From an uncultured Paracoccaceae bacterium (GTDB taxonomy: Bacteria; Pseudomonadota; Alphaproteobacteria; Rhodobacterales; Rhodobacteraceae): 64,000 nucleotides of DNA. The notes below the pieces were generated by a model. The model did not search any database. It saw only the letters and a list, made by a program, of their open reading frames with translations, and had not been told where the DNA came from. A program made the position numbers and the translations under genes. This document shows, piece after piece, positions 12,232-19,915 of this stretch; the first letter of the stretch is position 1, and every line of letters begins with the position of its first letter. Location of the stretch: positions 260,356-324,355 of the forward strand of contig CANNFE010000003.1 in the NCBI GenBank assembly GCA_947503775.1, in the 5' to 3' direction.

Positions 12232-13614
12232 TTAGAGGCGCAGGTCGAGCCGGTCAGGGAGGATGTACTGCTTGGGCGGCGCGACCGTCAGCGACGGCGC
12301 GGGATCGGCATCAAGCGATGCCTCGTCTGCTGCGTCTTCGTCATGTCCCGATTGGGACGGCTGATCCCGAAACTGAAGATCGAGACCGTCATACCCCATT
12401 TGCGCGAAGTCAGAGAGAAGCATGTCGGCATTGCGCCTTAGCAGATCCAGCGTCTCGGCCCGGTCGGCCGCCACGATCATGAGAGCCCGGCCGTCTTGCT
12501 GGGTCAGCTGCAGGCGAACCTGGCCAAGCTCTTCCGGAGAAAGAGTGATTTCGATCTGACCGGCGGCCGAGGATGTAAGAGAGGCCGAGATCTGTTGGAT
12601 GACAGCACGCGGGTCCACCTGCATCGGCTGGACGGCCCGCGCGGTGAGTTCGATCGATGCGCGATGAATCGTGGTCGCACGCTCCGTCCCGCTTCCCTCA
12701 TTGCTTGACTTCGGCTCGTCTGGCTGGACCTCGCCCGGATTGCCCAGCATCAATGCGGCAGGTTCTGTCAGTTGCGTCGCCGGCTCCATCGGTGCCGAGG
12801 TTGGTCTGTCGAAGGCGCCAGGCGCAGGCGGCATTTGTGTAATCGCCGGAGGCTGCGGTTTTTGACCATGCTCCAAGGCACGGGATAGGCCTTGGGACGA
12901 TTTCTCTTTTTTCGGCGTGATTGCATTGACCAGCTTAGCGTTATCGGCTGGTTCGGGTCGCATGATAGGGGTCTCGGGCGTGGGTTTTATCGGAGGATCC
13001 TTCGCTTCTGCTTGGGCGTATTGCGGGGCGGGCTGACCCTCTGCTTGCGGGACGGTAAAGAGCGTTCTGGGGCGTGCGGGTAGGATCGCTACGGTGGCTT
13101 TCGGGTCGTTGGATTGACCGGTCTCCACTCCGCTGCTGTACTGAGGCCGAGGCGTGGTCTCTTTGGGCCCCTCAGATCTCTCGCTGATCTGAGGAGTTGA
13201 CGACGCGTTAACTAGAATCGCTTTGGTGTCACGCCCTTCAGTAGATGTGGCCTGCGTGGTCTGGGGATTTATGTCGCGAACAGGATCGATTTGGGCATCG
13301 GCCGGAATCACGCGACGGTCATATTCGATCGGTTCCTCGATCGCCGCGTCGATCTTCGGCAGAATTTGAGTATCGGTGCTCTCTTTATCTTGCGCAGGTC
13401 TGGGCGCATTCTCTAAAGTACCAAGACGCTCCGGGTTTGATCCTATTTTTATCTCTTCATTTTTATTATATTGGATTTTATTTAAATCCACCTTCGATAC
13501 ATTAAAGACGTCCTGAAAAGTCTCGAAATCCTTCTCATTCTTCATCTCCGAAAGCTGGGGAGTGACAAAAGACAGGTGTCGCGTCATACTTTCATGTGTT
13601 GGGTAATCGTACAT
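12232..13614 (-). CDS. fliK: Flagellar hook-length control protein FliK
   Basis: Secreted ruler that sets hook length and switches export specificity. The 460-aa protein has a long, Pro/Gln/Thr-rich low-complexity N-terminal part and a compact C-terminal Flg_hook domain around residues 360-425, with IEITLSPEELGQVRLQL and a LRRNADMLLSDFAQMGY helix. I start it at ATG 13614 (MYDYPTHES), preceded by AGG seven bases upstream; the frame extends 14 codons further up without a better site. The N-terminal stretch is clearly AT-richer than the C-terminal domain. Followed by flgD. Confidence 0.88.
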   Translation of the reverse strand: MYDYPTHESMTRHLSFVTPQLSEMKNEKDFETFQDVFNVSKVDLNKIQYNKNEEIKIGSNPERLGTLENAPRPAQDKESTDTQILPKIDAAIEEPIEYDRRVIPADAQIDPVRDINPQTTQATSTEGRDTKAILVNASSTPQISERSEGPKETTPRPQYSSGVETGQSNDPKATVAILPARPRTLFTVPQAEGQPAPQYAQAEAKDPPIKPTPETPIMRPEPADNAKLVNAITPKKEKSSQGLSRALEHGQKPQPPAITQMPPAPGAFDRPTSAPMEPATQLTEPAALMLGNPGEVQPDEPKSSNEGSGTERATTIHRASIELTARAVQPMQVDPRAVIQQISASLTSSAAGQIEITLSPEELGQVRLQLTQQDGRALMIVAADRAETLDLLRRNADMLLSDFAQMGYDGLDLQFRDQPSQSGHDEDAADEASLDADPAPSLTVAPPKQYILPDRLDLRL

Positions 13615-13713
13615 CTTTAACCTATACAGATTCCATAGTCGACGATTAGAGCACAAAAGCTTACGATTTCTTTACTTCCAACAACCATTCTCAGCTTTGA
13701 CGCAGGAGTGTGA

Positions 13714-13989
13714 ATGATGGAAATGAGAGCGGTCGACCCGTACCCTCCCCAACGACAAGATGCTGGGCTGCGTGCTGCAGCCCACAGTCTTGAGGCAAAC
13801 TTTCTGGCGGAGATGCTGAAATCGGCCGATTTTGGCTCTTCTCCAACCAGCTTTGGCGGAGGGATCGGCGAGGAGCAGTTCACGTCGTTTCTCATCGAGG
13901 AACAAGCTAAGCTGATCGTCGAAGCAGGCGGACTCGGCCTGTCCGAGCAGATATTCGACGCTCTAGTCAGGAAAAATGATGCGCAGTAA
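13714..13989 (+). CDS. FlgJ-type rod-binding protein
   Basis: A 91-aa protein corresponding to the N-terminal rod-scaffold domain of FlgJ, lacking the muramidase domain as is usual in alphaproteobacteria. The core is LRAAAHSLEANFLAEMLKSADFG near residues 19-41, then GGGIGEEQFTSFLIEEQA and an ISEQIF-like end (LSEQIFDALVR). Start is ATG 13714 with GGAG five bases upstream. It is divergent from fliK and overlaps the next gene by 14 bp, so the two are coupled. It probably caps or scaffolds rod assembly in the periplasm. Confidence 0.8.
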   Translation: MMEMRAVDPYPPQRQDAGLRAAAHSLEANFLAEMLKSADFGSSPTSFGGGIGEEQFTSFLIEEQAKLIVEAGGLGLSEQIFDALVRKNDAQ

Positions 13990-14323
13990 GGGGTCGATCT
14001 CCAAACTGGAAGCGCTTCTTGAAGCTGAGCGGAACCTCCTTCTGTCCGGTCAATTCGAGGGCCTAGAAAGCGTATCGGATCATCTTGAGAGTGCGTTGAG
14101 ATCCCTGCAGGATCGACCACTGCCTCAGAGGGATGTCGAACGATTGCGCAACTTGGCGCAGCGCAATCAAATCCTGATATCAGCAGCGCTTGAAGGGTTG
14201 CGAGATGCACAAGCAAGAGTCAGGCAACTCAAGAAGGTCTCAGGTACTTTTTCGACGTACGACCAGATTGGACAGCGTATCGACATTCGTATGAATGAGG
14301 CGCAGCTCGAGAGAAAGTTTTAA
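13976..14323 (+). CDS. FlgN-like flagellar export chaperone
   Basis: The 115-aa, mostly helical protein has heptad-like patterning through LEALLEAERNLLLSGQFEGL and LEGLRDAQARVRQLKKV. Size, helicity, a C-terminal unstructured tail and its place between the FlgJ-like gene and flagellin fit FlgN, the cytoplasmic chaperone of hook-associated proteins FlgK/FlgL. No catalytic motif is expected. The assignment rests on context more than on sequence identity; a generic coiled-coil flagellar protein is the alternative. Confidence 0.6.
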   Translation: MMRSKGSISKLEALLEAERNLLLSGQFEGLESVSDHLESALRSLQDRPLPQRDVERLRNLAQRNQILISAALEGLRDAQARVRQLKKVSGTFSTYDQIGQRIDIRMNEAQLERKF

Positions 14324-14376
14324 ATTTTCTATATTTTCCGATATTACTAGATACAGCATAACTTTTTGTTAGGAAT

Positions 14377-14435
14377 GCTGCTGCAAGATAGCAGCGTTAA
14401 AGAAAAACAGCTTTCTAAAATAGACAGCTTTCTAA
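14377..14435 (+). promoter_or_regulatory. Flagellin leader: hairpin plus 12-bp direct repeat
   Basis: In the 187-bp AT-rich gap before fliC there is a perfect 6-bp hairpin (gctgct / agcagc, 14377-14395), then two identical copies of acagctttctaa at 14407-14418 and 14424-14435, starting 17 bp apart. They could be a regulator site or part of the flagellin mRNA leader, which FlbT is known to bind in Caulobacter. No clear sigma-28 or sigma-54 promoter could be assigned by eye. Confidence 0.45.
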
Positions 14436-14510
14436 CGTCAGAATGACATGGCGATCCAAATGGATCAATGAAACCTGCAGCGCAAAGCCGTTGCAAGACA
14501 GGAGCTTGGC

Positions 14511-16061
14511 ATGTCCAGCATTTTGACGAACAACAGCGCTATGGTTGCGCTTCAAACCTTAAAGTCAATCAACAGCGACCTTTCGAAAACACAATCCATG
14601 ATTTCGACCGGTAAGGAAGTGGGGTCGGCGAGGGATAACGCCTCGGTCTGGGCGATTTCCAAGGTTATGGAGGCTGACGTCAAGGGCTTTCAGAACATCT
14701 CGGACAGCCTTTCGCTTGGCCAGTCCACCATTGCCGTTGCCCGGAATGCCTCCGAGACGATCACTGATCTTCTTACCGATATCAAAGGCAAGGTAGTCGC
14801 CTCGCAGCAGTCGAATGTCGATCGCGATAAAATCCAGACAGACATCGAGGCGCTGACCGGCCAGATCAAGTCGGTCCTGAGCGCGGCGCAGTTCAATGGT
14901 CAGAATCTGGTAAATAACTTCGATGAGGCGAGCATTCTGTCCTCTCTCGACCGTGACAGTGATGGCACTGTCACAGCGGCTTCAATCTCGTTCACGGGGC
15001 AAAACCTGACAACGGATGCCGGAACACTCGAAACGGCAAACGCGATCAATCGCATCGGAAGCGTGGATGATGCGGGAACTTACACTATCGGCGCAGGCGC
15101 GACTTTGGCGAACACAGCGAACACCGCAACGGTGACGCTCGCGACAGCTTTGGCTGACGGTGATACGCTGACTATCAATGTCGGAGATCAGCAGTTCACC
15201 TATACCAACAATGACTTCAACGGTGATGGTTCCGCGATGGCAATCGCCGATCTTGAAGACGTTGTTGCTGCAGGTCTTGGAAGTCTTGGTCTCGAAGATG
15301 TGTCGACGGCTGTGACGGCTGCGGGTGAAATCACTTTGAGCTCGACGAATGCGTTTGAGTCCTTTGCGATTTCCGGAAGCTCCCCGACTACGACGGTGAC
15401 CGTCGCCGGTGACGGTGCCGGTAGCGATACCCTGATCGCACGCGCTGAGACGATTTCGCTCGGCGGACAGAATGGCGGCTCGGTCAATGAAGGAGACGGA
15501 TTCCAGATCGCGCTTGGTGGTAACACGTTCAATTACGTGGCGAAGGCTGGAGATACGCTCAATGACGTGGCCAGCGGGCTAAAGCGCGTGATCGACGCAG
15601 GCGGGGTCGCTGGCATCTCTGTCAAGGTCAATACCGTTGACGATCCCGTTCTTTCCGCGCCCACGATCCAGATCGACAACAGCGAAGCCTCCAATGTGAC
15701 GCTGACCGTTGACGACGGATCGGGTGGTGTCGCATCGGGTGGCCTTATCGGGCTTGACGGCATCGATGTTACGACAGCCGATGGTGCCGAGAACGCACTG
15801 GCGAATGTTGAAGGGTTGATCCAGACCGCAATCAATGCCGCTGCTGAATTCGGTTCTGTTCAGGGGCGCATCGACTCTCAAAGCGAGTTCATCAGCAATC
15901 TGACAGACAGTTTGAAGTCGGGGATTGGATCGCTTGTGGATGCCGATATGGAAGCGGCATCCGCACGGTTGCAGGCTCTTCAGGTTCAGCAGCAGTTGGG
16001 GATCCAGTCCCTGTCGATTGCCAACCAGGCACCGCAGTCGATCCTGTCTCTCTTCCGCTGA
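14511..16061 (+). CDS. fliC: Flagellin
   Basis: Main filament subunit, exported through the flagellar type III apparatus. The conserved D0/D1 helices are at both ends: SSILTNNSAMVALQTL and SMISTGKEVGSARDNAS at the start, and ASARLQALQVQQQLGIQSL with a terminal SILSLFR at the end. At 516 aa it is longer than the roughly 280-400 aa common in the group; residues about 140-425 form a variable, acidic, Thr/Ala/Gly-rich surface domain. Start ATG 14511 has CAGGAG eight bases upstream. It is followed by a strong terminator and then flaF-flbT. Confidence 0.95.
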   Translation: MSSILTNNSAMVALQTLKSINSDLSKTQSMISTGKEVGSARDNASVWAISKVMEADVKGFQNISDSLSLGQSTIAVARNASETITDLLTDIKGKVVASQQSNVDRDKIQTDIEALTGQIKSVLSAAQFNGQNLVNNFDEASILSSLDRDSDGTVTAASISFTGQNLTTDAGTLETANAINRIGSVDDAGTYTIGAGATLANTANTATVTLATALADGDTLTINVGDQQFTYTNNDFNGDGSAMAIADLEDVVAAGLGSLGLEDVSTAVTAAGEITLSSTNAFESFAISGSSPTTTVTVAGDGAGSDTLIARAETISLGGQNGGSVNEGDGFQIALGGNTFNYVAKAGDTLNDVASGLKRVIDAGGVAGISVKVNTVDDPVLSAPTIQIDNSEASNVTLTVDDGSGGVASGGLIGLDGIDVTTADGAENALANVEGLIQTAINAAAEFGSVQGRIDSQSEFISNLTDSLKSGIGSLVDADMEAASARLQALQVQQQLGIQSLSIANQAPQSILSLFR

Positions 16062-16068
16062 CGAATTT

Positions 16069-16100
16069 GAGGGAGCTTCTTACTGAAGCTCCCTCTTTCT
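16069..16100 (+). terminator. Rho-independent terminator after flagellin
   Basis: Perfect 11-bp stem (gagggagcttc / gaagctccctc, loop ttact) followed by TTTCT, eight bases past the fliC stop. It should separate abundant flagellin mRNA from flaF-flbT, allowing the regulators to be read at a lower level. Confidence 0.85.
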
Positions 16101-16136
16101 GGCATCCTTGCCGCTACTTTATTTCGAGGTTTCAGA

Positions 16137-16514
16137 ATGAATGCTCACGACTTGGCTCTTAAAGCCTATGGCGCACCTGGCGGTCCTGCACGATCGCCTC
16201 GAGGCACAGAACATGCCGCGTTCAGCAAGATTACACAGCGCATTTGCGCTGCGCGCGATGCCGATCCATTCAATTTCTCCGCTCTTGCCGAAGCACTCTA
16301 TGACAATCAAAAACTATGGACCCTCGTGGCGATGGACGTTGCGGATGATGGGAATGGGTTATCTGCCGAGCTAAGAGGTCGGCTTTTCTATCTGGCACAG
16401 TTTTCGGCGCATCAAACAAAGCTGGTTCTGCTGCGGCAAGCGCCTGTCGATCCGCTGATTGAGGTCAATACAGCCATCATGCGCGGCCTTAGGCCAATGC
16501 GGACGGCGGCGTAA
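16137..16514 (+). CDS. flaF: Flagellar biosynthesis regulator FlaF
   Basis: Alphaproteobacterial cytoplasmic factor needed for flagellin synthesis or secretion, acting opposite to FlbT. The 125-aa protein contains the family features AYG near residue 10, the FNFSALAEALYDNQKLWTLVA helix region near residues 40-60, and LPAELRGRLFYLAQFS-like sequence (here LSAELRGRLFYLAQF) near 75. Its stop overlaps the flbT start in TAATG, indicating translational coupling. Confidence 0.9.
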   Translation: MNAHDLALKAYGAPGGPARSPRGTEHAAFSKITQRICAARDADPFNFSALAEALYDNQKLWTLVAMDVADDGNGLSAELRGRLFYLAQFSAHQTKLVLLRQAPVDPLIEVNTAIMRGLRPMRTAA

Positions 16515-16918
16515 TGGCCGGGCTTGTCCTGAAACTCACGCCGAATGAACGGCTGCTTATCAATGGTGCCGTGCTCGAGAACGGCGATCGTCGCAGCAAA
16601 ATCAGAATCATGACCCCAGATGCCAGGATTTTGCGGCTGAAGGATGCCATACACCCCGACGAGGCAAAGACACCGGTGACGCGCCTTTGTTACCGTCTTC
16701 AGCTTGTTTTGTCGGGTGATCTAGCGGAGGCGGAGGCGCGCGAGGAAATCCTTGAAGGTATCGAAACCCTAAGCCGTATTCTGACGGATCCCGATAGCAA
16801 AGGATACCTGGACGGGGCGACCCGGGCAGTTCTGGAACAAAACCCGTATCGGGCTTTGAAAGCGCTTCGATCACTTGTCCCGCGAGAGCTTCGTCTTCTT
16901 CAAGGACCGGCCGTCTGA
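16514..16918 (+). CDS. flbT: Flagellin mRNA regulator FlbT
   Basis: Post-transcriptional repressor; in Caulobacter FlbT binds the flagellin 5' leader and promotes decay until the hook is complete. The 134-aa protein begins MAGLVLKLTPNERLLINGAV and continues with ENGDRRSKIRIMTPDARILR and DPDSKGYLDGATRAVLEQNPYRALKALR, classic FlbT stretches. It overlaps flaF upstream (TAATG) and the DUF1217 gene downstream (TGATG). The flagellin leader hairpin and repeats 2 kb upstream are plausible targets (inference). Confidence 0.93.
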   Translation: MAGLVLKLTPNERLLINGAVLENGDRRSKIRIMTPDARILRLKDAIHPDEAKTPVTRLCYRLQLVLSGDLAEAEAREEILEGIETLSRILTDPDSKGYLDGATRAVLEQNPYRALKALRSLVPRELRLLQGPAV

Positions 16919-17700
16919 TGTTTCAGCCGGTTCTTCCGATCCAGGGCTACAGTGGATGGCAGTTCCTGCAGCGGACGCTGGAGGATCAGCAGACAGCCTT
17001 TCGCGCCTCTCCCGCGGTCACGCGACTGACCGAGGCATTCGATCAAAAAATCGGATCAGTTCTAACAGCGGAACAGTTGGTTGGGGATCGCGAATTGCTT
17101 CAGGTCGCCTTGGGCGCATTCGGCTTGGACGAGGATATCGGAAATACGTTCTTCATACGACGCGTTCTTGAAGACGGGACCACAAGCCCGAATGCTCTTG
17201 CCAATCGGCTAAGCGACACGCGGTATCGTGACTTTTCGGATGCTTTTGGTCTAGGGCCAAACCAAGTGCCAAAAACGATAGAGCCCGATTTCTCTGCAGA
17301 ACTGATCGCCCGCTATGAAGCGCAGCAGTTTGAACGCGCGGTAGGTGAGCAAAACGAGGATTTCCGTCTGTCATTGAATGCTGAGCCAGCTATTGGTGAA
17401 ATTCTGGACCGGACTGACGATCCAGATGCGCAGTGGTTTCTGGTGATGGGAAACCCTCCGCTTCGGAAGGTTATTGAGGTCGCGTTTGGTCTGCCGAGTT
17501 CGTTCGCTCAGATCGATCTGGACCAGCAGTTGGATGTTCTAAAGGACCGCAGTCGATCCATTTTTGGATCGCCCGATCTTGGAGCGGTCGCCGAGGAGGG
17601 ACAGACGGAGAAGCTGATCCGTCTTTACCTTCTTCGAAGCGAGGCTGAGGCAGCCATCCTACCCGCGGGCAGTATTGCTCTCTCTCTTTTACAGAGCTGA
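16918..17700 (+). CDS. DUF1217 domain flagellar-locus protein
   Basis: A 260-aa protein that I recognise as DUF1217: MFQPVLPIQGYSGWQFLQRT near the N-terminus, then DFSDAFGLG near residue 106. The family is found in flagellar clusters of alphaproteobacteria but its function is not established. No signal peptide, membrane segment or enzyme motif is visible. Translational coupling to flbT (TGATG) ties it to flagellin control or filament assembly. The stop at 17700 abuts the decayed IS3 remnant, so the gene end marks the right edge of the flagellar block. Confidence 0.75.
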   Translation: MFQPVLPIQGYSGWQFLQRTLEDQQTAFRASPAVTRLTEAFDQKIGSVLTAEQLVGDRELLQVALGAFGLDEDIGNTFFIRRVLEDGTTSPNALANRLSDTRYRDFSDAFGLGPNQVPKTIEPDFSAELIARYEAQQFERAVGEQNEDFRLSLNAEPAIGEILDRTDDPDAQWFLVMGNPPLRKVIEVAFGLPSSFAQIDLDQQLDVLKDRSRSIFGSPDLGAVAEEGQTEKLIRLYLLRSEAEAAILPAGSIALSLLQS

Positions 17701-17972
17701 CTTTTTGCCAGCCGGTAGTGCAGGCAGCAAAGGCTATGGCTTAGAGCCAGCCTTCCGCTGTTCAGATGTAGGTGAAGTCGGCAACCCACTTCTGTTTGCA
17801 CCACCGAATACTGCCTCCGGATAGCATGGTGGATGTCTTTCACAGACTTCCCCCGTCGCTCTTTCGTGGTCCGGGTCTCTGGCTCATCTCAGTTCCTTGG
17901 TGGTTACGATGGGCCAAAAGCCCTCCCTTATCAAATCGACCTAAACTGTCTCGTTGATGCTGACGTTAGACA
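17701..17972 (-). pseudogene. Decayed IS3-family transposase remnant
   Basis: Minus-strand translation gives a start resembling an IS3-family OrfA (VKDIHHAIRRQYS, encoded around 17800-17845) and, in another frame, the first DDE block of OrfB: KQKWVADFTYI (about 17763-17797), then TAEGWL with a TGA where Trp and a TAA where Tyr would be. The OrfA middle and the OrfA-OrfB junction are deleted. The likely element end is the TGTCTAACG-type terminus at 17972. It cannot encode a working transposase. Confidence 0.6.
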
Positions 17973-18605
17973 GGCCGGTGTGTGCATGCCCGGAATTGGT
18001 TGCGGCAGCTGGTCTTTCGGAAAGATCGTCAGCACTCGCTCCTGATCGGGATATTTCAACTATAAAGTGGCTTTCCATAAAGCATTGCTCAACGGGATGT
18101 AGTTTCCTGCGCCCGAAGTTGGAATTAATGGGCCAGCAGTGATGTCAGATCCTCGCCCTAGACACCTGCTCGGTATAAGGAAGCGGAGTGGGGAAGAAGA
18201 TGATCTCATGGGCTCAGCATTGATGCGGGCTAGTGTATTTGGTGGTATTGCATCATTTATTCAGCGCTTGCGGTGATCGTTCGGAAGCTTGGGCTTTGGG
18301 TCCGATTGCACCGACCCGGCCGAATGAGGCCTACTTTATGCGAGGCGGTGCGATTCAGGGTTAACCCGATCCGAGCCGGGTTCTGCCGAATTCTGACCCG
18401 GTTGACGGCGGAAAGACTGGGCGAGAGGCGTCTTGCCCTGCTCGAGATCGATAGTGAGACCGCGCTCGTCTTAAGGCTGAAGATCCATGCCGCCCGCCCC
18501 TCGGGATCGCCCTCTGGGGCCAGCCGCAAGACCGCGGCCTGAACCACCGCCAATGCGGCTGATGGCATGGCGGCAGGCTAGTTCCAGAACGCGCGACCGA
18601 TTGGT
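17973..18605. other. Non-coding gap between IS3 remnant and dps
   Basis: About 630 bp with no gene I can support. Short open frames exist on both strands at 18257-18568 but lack a good ribosome site, a recognisable motif or consistent codon use. The left half is AT-richer than its neighbours, in keeping with a degraded insertion; the right half has normal base composition and could be the residue of a decayed gene. Confidence 0.5.
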
Positions 18606-19088
18606 TTAGCTTTTGGCGCCGTGGGCGCCGATGAACCAAGCGTCCTTGTCAATGGCGCGGCTTACCTCGGTGAAAAGATCGGCGGTATCCTCGTCGCCCG
18701 CCTCGCCTGCCTCGTCCATCGCTTTGCGGATCTTTTCGCCCAGATCCATGAAGCGGGTCTTGAGCGCATCGACATGGCCCTGAAGGTCCTGCAATTCAAC
18801 CGGGTAGGCCTCGAGCGTCGTTTCCTTGGCGGCGACATCGACCGTGCCGCGAGCGTGACCTCCGAGGATCACGGCGCGCTCCGCCATCAGATCGACATGT
18901 TCGCGCAGGCGGTCGGCGACCTCATCGAGCAATTCGTGAAAGCCAATGAAACCGGGGCCTTTGACGTTCCAGTGAGCCTGTTTGACGGCAAGTGTCAGAT
19001 CGATGGCGTCGGCGAGCCGGGCGTTCAAAAGCGCAGCCATCTTTGTGCGGATCTGGGCGTCGAGCCCTTCGACGAAAGCTTCGGGCAT
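18606..19088 (-). CDS. dps: Dps-family ferritin-like DNA protection protein
   Basis: Dodecameric miniferritin that oxidises ferrous iron with hydrogen peroxide, stores it and protects DNA. The 160-aa protein has the inter-subunit ferroxidase residues in KQAHWNVKGPGFIGFHELLDEV near residues 36-57 (His, His, Asp/Glu) and ILGGHARGT near 75, both family hallmarks. Start is ATG 19088 with AAGGAG eight bases upstream; the frame is open 25 codons further up without a better site. The N-terminus lacks a long lysine-rich tail, so direct DNA binding is uncertain. Confidence 0.93.
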   Translation of the reverse strand: MPEAFVEGLDAQIRTKMAALLNARLADAIDLTLAVKQAHWNVKGPGFIGFHELLDEVADRLREHVDLMAERAVILGGHARGTVDVAAKETTLEAYPVELQDLQGHVDALKTRFMDLGEKIRKAMDEAGEAGDEDTADLFTEVSRAIDKDAWFIGAHGAKS

Positions 19089-19186
19089 CGGATGTCTCCT
19101 TTTCATAACTGCTGGCAAGGGCCTCGCGGTCAGGGGAGCGGGCGCCTTGCCGAGAGAGAACAACGGCGGCCGAAGAGAGTTTCACG

Positions 19187-19915
19187 CTAGCCCGATGTTT
19201 TTGCCGCTTCGTCGAGCGGACGCCGCCGTCCGAGATAGGCTGAAAGGTAAGGCGGCGGATCCTCTAGCAGTGCGGCGGTCGGGATGGGCGGCGCGGCGCG
19301 ACAATCGCTGACCACGATGGTGTGCCCGGCGAGGCGCAGGGCATCCCCCGGATCATGCGTGACCATGAGAACAGTTGCGCCCGAAGCGTCCGCTCCTTCG
19401 GCCACGAGATCCAGCATCTCGTCCTTGAGCGCGGGGCCAAGTGCCGAGAAAGGTTCGTCGAGAAGTAGGATGGGCTTGGCCTGGATCAGAAGACGGGCCA
19501 GGGCAGCGCGGCTTTGCTGGCCCCCCGACAAGGCTGCGGGCTTGCGGTCCTCGAAGCCGGAGAGGCCCACGCGGTCAAGCGCTTCGGTCACGGTGCGTTG
19601 TTCGTCCGGGGTCAGGCGTCCTTTTGTCCTCAGGCCGAGCGCCACGTTCCGCGCGATGGTCAGATGCGGAAAGAGGTTGTTGTCCTGAAAGAGAACAGCG
19701 ACGGGGCGGTCCCCGGGGCGCGCGCCATCGATCCTTTGATCCTTCCAGAGCAGGCGTCCCTGATGCGGCGTAAAGCCCGCGATGACGCCAAGGAGGGTGG
19801 ATTTGCCCGCGCCCGAGGGGCCGATGACTGCCACCCGATCCCCCTGCGGGATCGTCAGATCGGCAGCGAGATGGAAGCCCCCGAGATCGACGGTGATCCC
19901 GTCAAGTGTCAGCAT
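19187..19915 (-). CDS. thiQ: Thiamine ABC transporter ATP-binding protein ThiQ
   Basis: ATPase of the thiamine/TPP importer ThiBPQ. Walker A is GPSGAGKST near residue 33, the ABC signature LSGGQQSRAALARLL near 128, Walker B PILLLDEPFSALG near 147, followed by the switch His in VTHDPGDAL. At 242 aa the length is normal. I start it at ATG 19915 (MLTLDGITV), which overlaps the thiP end by 14 bp; the frame extends 49 codons upstream inside thiP. Last gene of the leftward thiB-thiP-thiQ operon. Confidence 0.94.
   Translation of the reverse strand: MLTLDGITVDLGGFHLAADLTIPQGDRVAVIGPSGAGKSTLLGVIAGFTPHQGRLLWKDQRIDGARPGDRPVAVLFQDNNLFPHLTIARNVALGLRTKGRLTPDEQRTVTEALDRVGLSGFEDRKPAALSGGQQSRAALARLLIQAKPILLLDEPFSALGPALKDEMLDLVAEGADASGATVLMVTHDPGDALRLAGHTIVVSDCRAAPPIPTAALLEDPPPYLSAYLGRRRPLDEAAKTSG

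Noticed and set aside
18257..18568. Open frames of about 90-103 codons on both strands before dps
   Set aside because: No ribosome site, no family, and both strands are open, so neither can be preferred.
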